From the NCBI GenBank assembly GCA_963809695.1, contig CAWEKI010000003.1, positions 33,209 to 97,208 of the forward strand: a stretch of DNA of 64,000 nt. The letters run 5' to 3'. The DNA comes from JAGDMJ01 sp963809695. GTDB lineage: Bacteria > Bacteroidota > Ignavibacteria > UBA10030 > UBA6906. The notes below the pieces were generated by a model. That model was not told the origin of the DNA and did no database searches. It worked only from the letters and a program-made list of their open reading frames with translations. Shown here one piece after another: positions 20,023-28,578 of this stretch; position 1 is the first letter of the stretch; the number at the start of each line of letters is the position of its first letter. The translations under genes were made by a program, and so were the position numbers.

Positions 20023-21063
20023 GTGACAACGAACATGAAAACACTCGTTTTCGGTCTGCTCACCCTCTCGCTGTTGTGCCTGCACATGGCTCCTGCGCAA
20101 ACCTACAGGACCAACGTGTCGAAAAAGGGAACGACTGCCGCGTCGTTCCTCTCGATCAGTCAAGGGGCCCGGGCTGCCAGCATGGGAAGCGCTTTTGTCG
20201 CCGTGGCCAACGACTGGTCAGCCATGTACTGGAATCCGGCCGGCATCGCGTCGCTGAACAACGGCGTCACGTTCGATCATACGATCTGGTTTGCGGACCT
20301 CGGCTACAATTATATTGCCGGCGGCCTCAACCTGGGAAGCTTCGGGAGCCTGGGCTTGAGCCTGACGTCATCCAGCGTCAGCGACATGCCGGTGACCACT
20401 GTGGATGCACCCGAGGGAACCGGCGAAGTCTTCAACGTTTCGCAGGTGGCCTTCAGTATTGCCTATGCGATCAATCTGACAGATAACTTCTCCATCGGGT
20501 TCAATCCCAAATACATCTATGAGCGCATCTGGAAGATGAGCGCAACCTCATGGGCCCTCGACGTCGGCGTGAAATATGCGACCCCCTTCAGCGGCGTTGT
20601 GCTCGGCATGGCGATAACGAATTTTGGCCAGAAAATGCATATGACCGGGGAGAATGCCATCGTTCTTTACGATGCCAATCCCTCGAGCAGTGCCAATAAC
20701 GGCCGCATCGCTTCGGAGCTCCAGACCAGCGAGTGGTCCCTGCCTCTGAATTTCCAGTTCGGTATTGCCTACACACCGAAGCTGGGCGACATGCACAAGT
20801 TGACGCTCGCCGTGGATGCCCTGCATCCAAGCGATGACTACGAGAGCCTCAATGTCGGCGGGGAGTACACGTTCGATGACTTTATCTCCTTCCGCGGCGG
20901 CTACAAGGCGCTCTTCTTGAAGGAATCCGAAGAGTCATTCACCCTGGGGGTAGGGTTCAGGCAGGCTCTCGTGGGGAACATCGCCCTCCTGGCCGATTAT
21001 TCCTACATTGACTTTGGCCGGTTAAAGGCCGTCCACAAGATTACCGTTGGCATGCTGTTCTGA
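20023..21063 (+). CDS. PorV/PorQ-family outer-membrane protein
   Basis: The 346-residue protein has a signal peptide ending MAPAQ. The family signature GARAASMGSAFVAVAND is followed by AMYWNPAGIASL, and the rest alternates beta-strands like a FadL-type barrel ending in YSYIDFGRL and HKITVGMLF. In T9SS, PorV shuttles cargo that carries C-terminal signals from the translocon to the attachment complex; related copies are often linked to particular cargo or TonB-receptor genes. Here it follows the T9SS-tailed surface protein by 8 nt in the same operon, suggesting a dedicated role in this locus. Whether it is the genome's main PorV or a specialised paralog cannot be told from this window. Confidence 0.85.
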   Translation: MTTNMKTLVFGLLTLSLLCLHMAPAQTYRTNVSKKGTTAASFLSISQGARAASMGSAFVAVANDWSAMYWNPAGIASLNNGVTFDHTIWFADLGYNYIAGGLNLGSFGSLGLSLTSSSVSDMPVTTVDAPEGTGEVFNVSQVAFSIAYAINLTDNFSIGFNPKYIYERIWKMSATSWALDVGVKYATPFSGVVLGMAITNFGQKMHMTGENAIVLYDANPSSSANNGRIASELQTSEWSLPLNFQFGIAYTPKLGDMHKLTLAVDALHPSDDYESLNVGGEYTFDDFISFRGGYKALFLKESEESFTLGVGFRQALVGNIALLADYSYIDFGRLKAVHKITVGMLF

Positions 21064-21089
21064 CGATCTCTATCGACTCATATAAATTC

Positions 21090-23354
21090 TTGAGAACCGT
21101 GTCCCGCCAAATCTCTGTCCTGCTCGTTGGACTGCTGGCGCTGGCGGCGTTCGAGGCGCCGGCGCAACAGCAGGAAAGCCGGTCCCCGGCAGCTGATACC
21201 AGAATCGAACGCGCCATCGATTCCCTTCTCGCACGGATGACACTGGAAGAGAAGATCGGTCAACTTCAGCAATACCCGGGAGAGTGGGCCGATTCGCTTA
21301 GCGAGGCAGTCGTGCCGCCGGAATATCCCGGGCTCATCAGACAAGGTACCATAGGATCACTGCTGAATGTGTTTGGAAGCCGCATCACGCGTGAATTGCA
21401 GCGCGTGGCCGTAGAGGAGTCCCGCATGAAGATCCCGCTCCTCTTTGGTTTTGATGTCGTTCACGGCTTTCGCACCACATTTCCCATCCCGTTGGCCGAG
21501 GCCAGCAGCTGGGACCCGGCCACAGTGGAAAAGTCCGCTCACATCGGGGCGGTAGAGGCTTCCGCTGCGGGGCTGCACTGGACCTTTGCTCCCATGGTGG
21601 ACATCGCCCGGGACCCAAGGTGGGGGAGAATTGCGGAGGGATCCGGGGAGGACCCGTATCTTGGATCCGTCATGGCTGCCGCCCGGGTTCGGGGATTCCA
21701 GGGAGAGAGCCTCCTTGCTGACGGCGCAATCCTTGCCTGTCCCAAGCACTTCGCGGCTTATGGCGCCGCCGAAGGGGGACGCGATTACAATACGGTGGAC
21801 ATCTCGGAGCGCACGCTTCGCGACGTGTATCTTCCGCCGTTCAAGGCTGCCCTCGATGCGGGTGCAGCGACGATCATGTGTTCGTTCAATGAGATCGGCG
21901 GCATCCCGAGCACTGCGAACCGGATGCTGCTGACCGACATCCTGAGAACGGAATGGAAATTTCAAGGCTTTGTGGTAAGCGACTGGAATTCGGTAGGAGA
22001 GCTGCGCACGCACGGTTTTGCCCAATCCGATGCCGATGCCGCCCGGTTTGCCCTCATCGCGGGGACCGATATGGACATGTGTTCAGGCCTGTATCGCGAC
22101 AACCTGGGGGCGTTGGTGAAGAGCGGTGTCCTGCCGGAGGCCATTGTCGACACTGCCGCCCGGCGCGTTCTTCAGGCGAAATTCATGTTGGGCCTGTTTG
22201 ATGATCCCTACCGTTATTGCAGCCCTGAGCGTGAGCGGAAGGAATTATTGAGCCCCGCCCATGTTGAGGCATCCAGAGACATGGCCAGAAGGTCGGTCGT
22301 CCTGTTGAAAAATGAGCATGCGCTCCTTCCGCTGAAGAAGAAGACCGAGACGGTTGCCGTGATCGGGCCTCTCGCTGATGACCGCGAGGCGCCGCTCGGA
22401 CCGTGGAAGGGTGCCGGCGAGGCCCGGCATGTCGTCACGGTGCTCGAAGGAATCAAGCTGGCGATGGGCACGTCCTCCCGCGTCTTATACGCGAAAGGGT
22501 GTGGGATCAACGACAACGATACGTCAGGATTCGCAGCTGCCATCGCAGCGGCGCGACAGGGGGAGGTGGTGGTCCTTGTTGTCGGCGAATCTGCCGATAT
22601 GAGCGGCGAGGCGCAGAGCCGTGTCTCCCTTGATCTGCCAGGCAGCCAGGAACGGCTGGTGCGTGCCGTGCACGATGTGGGTAAGCCGGTGGTCATGGTG
22701 CTGATGAACGGCCGCCCCCTTGCGATCTCCTGGGAAACGGACCACCTTCCGGCAATCCTCGAGTGCTGGTTCCTGGGATTGCAGTCCGGCAACGCGATCG
22801 CCGATGTGCTCTTCGGCGAGTACAACCCATCCGGCAAACTGCCTGTCAGCGTTCCACGAAGTGTCGGACAGATTCCAATTCACTATGATCACAAAAGCAC
22901 CGGCCGCCCCGGTGTTGAAAACGCGCCGTACACCAGCAGGTACCGGGATCTCGGCCTCACGCCCCTCTTTCCGTTTGGATATGGCCTGAGCTACACAACA
23001 TTCAGCTATTCGGGGTTGAAGGTTGGCCAGACGACACTCCGGCTCAGTGATACCCTGAATGCCGACGTCATTGTGAAAAACACGGGTTCCCGTCCGGGCC
23101 AGGAAGTAGTGCAACTGTACGTCCGGGATGAATATGGGAGCGTTACCAGGCCCGTAAAAGAGCTGAAAGCCTTCCGCAAGATTGCGCTTGATGCCGGTGA
23201 ATCCATAACTGTTTCCTTTGCCGTGCCGGTGAGCGAACTGGCATTCACGGGCCAGGATATGAGACGGCGGGTTGAGCCGGGATCATTCAAGGTATTCATT
23301 GGCACGGATTCCATGCACGGGATGGAAGGTTCGTTCACCGTTGCCTCGAACTGA
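21090..23354 (+). CDS. Exported GH3 beta-glucosidase (BglX-like)
   Basis: The protein of up to 754 residues has a signal peptide ending EAPAQ. The GH3 N-terminal barrel shows RMTLEEKIGQ, PLLFGFDVVHG, a KHF-containing loop (ACPKHFAAYG) and nucleophile Asp298 in FVVSDWNS. The C-terminal alpha/beta sandwich has the LLKNEHALLPL start and GYGLSYTTF. A fibronectin type III-like domain ends the protein. It should release glucose from beta-glucan oligosaccharides in the periplasm; it lacks a T9SS tail. The start is unsure: TTG at 21090 or GTG at 21099, neither with a clear ribosome site. It follows the PorV-like gene by 26 nt. Confidence 0.9.
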   Translation: MRTVSRQISVLLVGLLALAAFEAPAQQQESRSPAADTRIERAIDSLLARMTLEEKIGQLQQYPGEWADSLSEAVVPPEYPGLIRQGTIGSLLNVFGSRITRELQRVAVEESRMKIPLLFGFDVVHGFRTTFPIPLAEASSWDPATVEKSAHIGAVEASAAGLHWTFAPMVDIARDPRWGRIAEGSGEDPYLGSVMAAARVRGFQGESLLADGAILACPKHFAAYGAAEGGRDYNTVDISERTLRDVYLPPFKAALDAGAATIMCSFNEIGGIPSTANRMLLTDILRTEWKFQGFVVSDWNSVGELRTHGFAQSDADAARFALIAGTDMDMCSGLYRDNLGALVKSGVLPEAIVDTAARRVLQAKFMLGLFDDPYRYCSPERERKELLSPAHVEASRDMARRSVVLLKNEHALLPLKKKTETVAVIGPLADDREAPLGPWKGAGEARHVVTVLEGIKLAMGTSSRVLYAKGCGINDNDTSGFAAAIAAARQGEVVVLVVGESADMSGEAQSRVSLDLPGSQERLVRAVHDVGKPVVMVLMNGRPLAISWETDHLPAILECWFLGLQSGNAIADVLFGEYNPSGKLPVSVPRSVGQIPIHYDHKSTGRPGVENAPYTSRYRDLGLTPLFPFGYGLSYTTFSYSGLKVGQTTLRLSDTLNADVIVKNTGSRPGQEVVQLYVRDEYGSVTRPVKELKAFRKIALDAGESITVSFAVPVSELAFTGQDMRRRVEPGSFKVFIGTDSMHGMEGSFTVASN

Positions 23355-23370
23355 CTTCGGGGGAAAAAGG

Positions 23371-24195
23371 ATGCATCGTATGATATCTTCGTCTGTGGTA
23401 CTTGTCGGCCTGATTCTTGGCATTATCGGGGGATGCAAAAAAGAGGGCACCGCGGAGCCATCACCTGCCCCGGCTGACAGCACCACGCTTGCGGGGTGGA
23501 CACTTGTCTGGCATGACGAGTTCAATACTCCGGCTATTGATTCTGCAATATGGAATTTCGAAGTGAACGGCGACGGCGGCGGAAACAATGAGCTGCAATA
23601 CTATACCCATGAAGATCGCAACGCCTTCATCGAGAACGGCACTCTTGTGATCCAGGCGCTGAAGGAAGAATATAACGGGAAGCATTACACGTCGGCGCGG
23701 CTGAACACTGACCACAAGAGGGACTGGCTCTACGGGCGTGTTGACGTTCGTGCCAGGATGCCAAAGGGACAAGGGCTCTGGCCTGCAATCTGGATGCTCC
23801 CTAGCGATTGGGTATACGGCGGCTGGCCGGCAAGCGGGGAAATTGACATCATGGAATTGCTAGGCCAGGAGCCAACTCGCGTCTATGGGACGGTCCACTG
23901 GGCGGAAAACGGGCAGCATCTTTCCAGCGGAGGAAATTACGTCCTCCCGGGGGGGAAACGCTTTTCCGATGATGTTCACCTCTTTACCTTTGAGTGGAGT
24001 GCCGACTCCCTGAAATGGTATGTGGATGGAGCGAGATATCACGTGGAGCGCAATGGTCCCCCGTTCGACAAACGGTTCCACCTGATCCTGAATGTCGCTG
24101 TCGGCGGCAATTGGCCGGGGAACCCTGATGCGACGACGGTTTTCCCGCAGTATATGCAGGCCGAATACGTCCGGGTCTATTCAAAGAACAATTGA
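23371..24195 (+). CDS. GH16 endo-beta-1,3(4)-glucanase lipoprotein (laminarinase-like)
   Basis: The 274-residue protein starts at an ATG preceded by GGGGGAAAAAGG. Its lipobox LGIIGGC gives a membrane-attached lipoprotein, probably on the outer membrane. The GH16 domain is in normal order: a WHDEFN start, NNELQYYT, then the catalytic motif GEIDIMELLG with Glu157 (nucleophile), Asp159 and Glu162 (acid/base). The extra Met between Asp and Glu is typical of laminarinases and not lichenases, so beta-1,3- or mixed-linkage glucan is the likely substrate. The protein ends at YVRVYSKN, exactly the GH16 domain end. It contrasts with the permuted GH16 upstream in the same locus. A 14-bp inverted repeat follows its stop. 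Confidence 0.9.
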   Translation: MHRMISSSVVLVGLILGIIGGCKKEGTAEPSPAPADSTTLAGWTLVWHDEFNTPAIDSAIWNFEVNGDGGGNNELQYYTHEDRNAFIENGTLVIQALKEEYNGKHYTSARLNTDHKRDWLYGRVDVRARMPKGQGLWPAIWMLPSDWVYGGWPASGEIDIMELLGQEPTRVYGTVHWAENGQHLSSGGNYVLPGGKRFSDDVHLFTFEWSADSLKWYVDGARYHVERNGPPFDKRFHLILNVAVGGNWPGNPDATTVFPQYMQAEYVRVYSKNN

Positions 24196-24197
24196 TA

Positions 24198-24227
24198 ATC
24201 CATGCCAGGCATTTGCCTGGCATGGAT
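24198..24227. repeat. Perfect 14-bp inverted repeat after the GH16 lipoprotein gene
   Basis: ATCCATGCCAGGCA, a TT loop, then TGCCTGGCATGGAT form a perfect 30-nt palindrome starting 2 nt after the GH16 stop and ending 36 nt before the GH9 start. There is no following T-run, so it is not a standard intrinsic terminator. As RNA it would be a very stable hairpin that could protect or separate upstream and downstream messages; as DNA it could be an operator. Confidence 0.7.
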
Positions 24228-24263
24228 CAAACGTATTCAAACCCAGGTCTCTTGAGGATGTAC

Positions 24264-26294
24264 ATGAAAAACGGATCGATGGTACTTCCGCTGGTTGTCC
24301 TGCTCGGAGTGATCCCCGCTGAAGCACTGGCTGCCGGTCACGTTGTGGGGGTAAACCAGGCAGGTTACACGACCGCGGCGCGTAAGGTCAGTGTCTTGAC
24401 GACATATGCCGACAGCTTCCGGGTGGTCGACGCTGCTACAGCTCAGACAGTCTTACGCGGTGCTACCGGCATGGCAAGCCTGGGTGATGCCGCAACGGGG
24501 ATGGACCTCTGGAATGCCGACTTCAGCGCTATCCAAACTCCGGGAGAGTACGTCCTGTACTCCTCGGCCGGGGATTCCTCGCAGCATTTCTTCATTGCGG
24601 ATTCGGTGTATAACCAGGTGTTTCGGAAATCCCTCAAGGGGTTCTACTTTCAGCGGTGTGGCATGGCCTTGTCATCCGTGCATGCCCAGCCCTACCAGCA
24701 TACAATCTGTCACACCGTGGATGGGACCTTTCATGCAACGGCAGAAGGGACGGGGACGATGGATACGAAAGGGGGATGGCACGATGCGGGAGATTACGGG
24801 AAATATATCGTGAACGGGGGCATTAGTGTCTGGACACTGCTGGCAGCCTATGAGTGGTTTCCCGAGAAGTTTGCGGCGGATGACCTGAATATTCCAGAAA
24901 GCGGCAACGGAATTCCGGACATCCTGGACGAAGCGCAGTATGAGTTGAACTGGTTCCTCAAAATGCAGCGTAGCAGCGATGGGGGTGTCTACTTCAAGGT
25001 TACACATACGAATTTCGAAGGTTTTATCATGCCCCAAAGCGATGGCGGCGTGCGCTACATTTATCAGCTCTCTTCGACTGCCACCGGCAACTTTGTTGCG
25101 GCCATGGCTCGCGCCGCGCGTGTGTTCCGCCCCTTTGATACCACCTTTTCCTCCACCTGTCTTGCCGCTGCGGTGAAGGGATGGCAATACCTTCAGGCCC
25201 ATCCCTCCATCGTGCCGACGGGGGGCTTCAAGAATCCTACGGGCACCGTAACGGGTGAATATGGAGACGGAAACGACAGCGATGAACGCCTCTGGGCTGC
25301 TGCCGAGTTGTTCCTCGCGAACGGCGATGCTTCGGCACATACATACTTCACCACCAATTATGCGTCTGGAGGCATCGTAACCGGGACAATGGCCTGGCCG
25401 TACGTCAAGCCTCTTGCGCAGCTGACGTATCTTCGTGGAACTCATAGCGGAATCAACTCCGGAGTTCAGAGCCAGATCCGTCAGTCGCTGATCGCTTACG
25501 CGGGGTCCCTTCTCACGCTTCGCGATCTCAGCGGTTTTGGCGCCGCGCTGGGTGTGAACGATTACTACTGGGGGAGCAATTCCCAGGCCTTGAACAATGC
25601 ACTTCTCATGATCATGGCAGCCGAAGAAGGCGGCAACGTTGCGTTTCGCCAGTCGGCCCTTGACCAGCTTCATTATGTCCTGGGCATGAACGCCCATGGC
25701 CAGTCCTTCGTCACGGGGATCGGGGCAAAACATACCATGCACCCGCATCATCGTCCCTCCGGCAGCGACGGTGTTGTTGAACCGGTGCCCGGTCTCATCT
25801 CCGGCGGACCGAACCATAACGTGAGCCAGGATCCCGTCCTAGCGGCACACTTCACCAGTGCCACGCCTGCTGCTCTCTGCTACATCGACGATCAGGGAAG
25901 TTATGCCTCAAATGAAATCTGCATCAACTGGAATGCACCTCTGGTCTTTGTGGCGGGATACTTCAACATCGGGGCGGTCAGTTCCATCAAAGATCCCTCC
26001 GGCTCGCTCCAGGAGAAACGTTTCAGGCTCGAGCAAAATTACCCGAACCCTTTCAATGGAGCCACCAGGATCACATTCACCGTTCGCCGGTCCGAACAGC
26101 TTGAGTTTCGGGTCGTGGACATTCTGGGCAAGACCGTGCTGAGGAAGAGCCTCGGCCTGTGTACCTCGGGCGAACACCAGTTCCTGTGGACTGCCACTGG
26201 CCAGAACGGAACGCCGTTGAGCTCGGGTGCATATTTCTATTTCATTGAAGGGACAGATCGCTCCCCCGTACGCAAACTCGTGCTGCTGAACTAA
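24264..26294 (+). CDS. Secreted GH9 endoglucanase (cellulase) with Ig-like N-domain and T9SS tail
   Basis: The 676-residue protein has a signal peptide ending EALAAG. Residues about 25-105 form the cellulase N-terminal Ig-like domain (VVGVNQAGY). The (alpha/alpha)6 catalytic domain shows GGWHDAGDYGKY (Asp174 and Asp177 activate water), HPHHRPS, and catalytic acid Glu551 in YASNEICINWNAP. The C-terminal 90 residues are a T9SS sorting domain (NYPNPFNG through RKLVLLN). It should cut cellulose or mixed-linkage glucan at the cell surface. I placed the start at the ATG at 24264, 6 nt after GAGG; another ATG two codons upstream would leave no spacing. It lies between beta-glucan enzymes in the same operon. 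Confidence 0.92.
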   Translation: MKNGSMVLPLVVLLGVIPAEALAAGHVVGVNQAGYTTAARKVSVLTTYADSFRVVDAATAQTVLRGATGMASLGDAATGMDLWNADFSAIQTPGEYVLYSSAGDSSQHFFIADSVYNQVFRKSLKGFYFQRCGMALSSVHAQPYQHTICHTVDGTFHATAEGTGTMDTKGGWHDAGDYGKYIVNGGISVWTLLAAYEWFPEKFAADDLNIPESGNGIPDILDEAQYELNWFLKMQRSSDGGVYFKVTHTNFEGFIMPQSDGGVRYIYQLSSTATGNFVAAMARAARVFRPFDTTFSSTCLAAAVKGWQYLQAHPSIVPTGGFKNPTGTVTGEYGDGNDSDERLWAAAELFLANGDASAHTYFTTNYASGGIVTGTMAWPYVKPLAQLTYLRGTHSGINSGVQSQIRQSLIAYAGSLLTLRDLSGFGAALGVNDYYWGSNSQALNNALLMIMAAEEGGNVAFRQSALDQLHYVLGMNAHGQSFVTGIGAKHTMHPHHRPSGSDGVVEPVPGLISGGPNHNVSQDPVLAAHFTSATPAALCYIDDQGSYASNEICINWNAPLVFVAGYFNIGAVSSIKDPSGSLQEKRFRLEQNYPNPFNGATRITFTVRRSEQLEFRVVDILGKTVLRKSLGLCTSGEHQFLWTATGQNGTPLSSGAYFYFIEGTDRSPVRKLVLLN

Positions 26295-26334
26295 CGGACC
26301 GTTGTATCTTGATCATTCATGAGAAAGTATAGGC

Positions 26335-28575
26335 ATGATGAGATATCCTTGTGCGTTCTTCTGTGTGCTCTGCGCGGTGGTCATTTCCACCTCCTCATTG
26401 ATGGGGCAAAAACCCGGGACGGATGCCAAAGTGCAGGAACTTCTTTCCCGGATGACGATCGATGAGAAGGTAGGTCAAATGACGCAAGTGACCATCGATG
26501 TCGTCTCGAAGGGAAGGGATGGGCGTGATGAGCCTCATGCACTCGATATGGAAAAGCTCAGGACTGCAATTCAGAAGTACAATGTCGGTTCCATCCTCAA
26601 CGTCGGTCCCTCGGCATACACGCTTGATCACTGGCACGAAGTCATCACGGCAATTCAGGATGTTGCCACAAAGGAGACTCGGCTTCATATCCCCATTCTC
26701 TATGGGATCGATGCGATCCATGGCGCCAACTACACGCTCGGCGGGACGCTTTTTCCACAAGCGATCGGGATGGCAGCGACCTGGAATGTCGACCTCGCGC
26801 GCAGGGAGGGAGAGATCACGGCCTTTGAAATGCGAGCGTCAGGCATTCCATGGAATTTCTATCCCGTGCTGGATATGGGCAGGCAGCCCCTCTGGCCACG
26901 CCTCTGGGAGACATATGGGGAAGATGTCTACCTGACCTCAACAATGGGCAGGGCATACATTGAGGGGCATCAGGGAGACGATATCAGCGCCTCGACCAAA
27001 GGTGCCTGTTGTCTCAAGCATTACGTTGGCTACAGTTTTCCGATGACCGGCAAGGACCGGACTGCCGCATGGATTTCTGAGCGAATGCTGCGCGAATATT
27101 TCCTTCCACCGTTTGAAGAAGCAGTGAAGGCGGGTGTGCCCACCGTGATGGTCAATTCTTCCGAAGTGGACGGGATCCCCGGTCATGCGAACTACCATCT
27201 GCTGACCGAGGTGCTCCGGCGCGAGCTGGAATTCCAGGGACTTGTCGTGTCCGATTGGCAGGACATTGAGCGGCTTTGCACACGGGATCATGTTGCAGCG
27301 ACGCCGAAAGAGGCAGTGCGGATGGCGGTGATGGCGGGAGTGGACATGAGCATGGTGCCCCTCGATTTCAGCTTTTATGATCTCCTGCTGGAATGCGCCA
27401 GGGACGGATCTGTTTCGGTTACAAGGATCGATGAAGCGGTGTCGCGCATCCTGAGGGTCAAGTTTCAACTTGGGCTCTTTGACAAACCGTACCCGGATAC
27501 AACTCTCAAAGCGGGGTTTGCCAGCAAGGAGTTCACCGCAGCGAACCTGCAAGCGGCGGAAGAGTCGATCACATTGTTGAAGAATGTCGGGAATATCCTT
27601 CCTCTTTCAAAGAAGATGAAGGTCCTGGTCACCGGGCCGACCGCCACAATGCTGTCGCCGATGAACGGCGGCTGGACAATTAACTGGCAGGGAGACAGGG
27701 AAGACCTCTATCCAAAGGACAAACCCACGGTCCTGGCGGCGATCCAGAGTACGATCGGCAAAGAAAACGTGGTCCATGTGCCCGGGTCAACGTTCGACAA
27801 GGTTCTGGATATTGCAGCGGCAGCGAATGCCGCAAAGAAGGCCGATGCCGTCGTCGTGTGTCTGGGGGAGCCTGCCTACTGTGAAGTGCCGGGAAATATC
27901 AATGACCTGACGCTCGATGAGGCGCAGCTCCAGCTTGCCTCCGCGGTCATCAAGGCGGGCAAACCGGTCGTGCTTGTGCTGCTCCAGGGGCGTCCCCGCA
28001 TCATCCGTCCGATCGTCGATGGCGCCCGTGCCATCCTGATGGCATACCTGCCGGGCATGGAAGGGGGGACCGCCCTTGCGAATATTCTCTTCGGCGACGC
28101 GTGCCCGAGCGGCAAGCTCCCGATCACGTATCCCCGGCATCCGAACGACCTTGCCTGTTATGACCACAAGAGCCTCGAGGAAGCGGACGGCAATCGCTAC
28201 AACCCCCAATACCCATTCGGGTATGGCTTGAGCTATACGACGTTTGCCTACAGCGATCTGAAGCTCGACCGCACCAGGATGCGCGTCCGCGACACATTGC
28301 GTGTCGCAGTCACCGTGACGAACACGGGCAGGGTTCCCGGCAAGGAAGCCGTCCAGCTCTACCTCAATGACAAGGTTGGCTCCGTATCGCGCCCTGTCCG
28401 CCAGATCAAGGGATTCTCCAAAGTCTACCTGGAGCCCGGTCAGCGAAAGACCGTGCAATTTACATTGACCGCACCGGCACTCTCATTCATCGGACAAATG
28501 AACAGGCGCATTGTCGAGCCGGGAGAGTTCCGCGTCATGATTGACACGCTGTCGACGGATTTCACTGTGGAATAG
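26335..28575 (+). CDS. Exported GH3 beta-glucosidase, second copy
   Basis: The 746-residue protein has a signal peptide ending SSLMGQ. It shows RMTIDEKVGQM, IPILYGIDAIHG, LKHYVGY and nucleophile Asp307 in LVVSDWQD. The alpha/beta sandwich (TLLKNVGNILPL) and terminal FnIII-like domain are complete, with GYGLSYTTF. It is clearly divergent from the GH3 at 21090 in its N-terminal half (a tryptophan-rich loop RQPLWPRLWETYGED), so it is not a recent duplicate and may prefer another linkage or chain length. It starts 40 nt after the GH9 gene and ends 3 nt before the next hydrolase. No surface-sorting tail is present, so periplasmic action is expected. Confidence 0.9.
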   Translation: MMRYPCAFFCVLCAVVISTSSLMGQKPGTDAKVQELLSRMTIDEKVGQMTQVTIDVVSKGRDGRDEPHALDMEKLRTAIQKYNVGSILNVGPSAYTLDHWHEVITAIQDVATKETRLHIPILYGIDAIHGANYTLGGTLFPQAIGMAATWNVDLARREGEITAFEMRASGIPWNFYPVLDMGRQPLWPRLWETYGEDVYLTSTMGRAYIEGHQGDDISASTKGACCLKHYVGYSFPMTGKDRTAAWISERMLREYFLPPFEEAVKAGVPTVMVNSSEVDGIPGHANYHLLTEVLRRELEFQGLVVSDWQDIERLCTRDHVAATPKEAVRMAVMAGVDMSMVPLDFSFYDLLLECARDGSVSVTRIDEAVSRILRVKFQLGLFDKPYPDTTLKAGFASKEFTAANLQAAEESITLLKNVGNILPLSKKMKVLVTGPTATMLSPMNGGWTINWQGDREDLYPKDKPTVLAAIQSTIGKENVVHVPGSTFDKVLDIAAAANAAKKADAVVVCLGEPAYCEVPGNINDLTLDEAQLQLASAVIKAGKPVVLVLLQGRPRIIRPIVDGARAILMAYLPGMEGGTALANILFGDACPSGKLPITYPRHPNDLACYDHKSLEEADGNRYNPQYPFGYGLSYTTFAYSDLKLDRTRMRVRDTLRVAVTVTNTGRVPGKEAVQLYLNDKVGSVSRPVRQIKGFSKVYLEPGQRKTVQFTLTAPALSFIGQMNRRIVEPGEFRVMIDTLSTDFTVE

Positions 28576-28578
28576 GAA

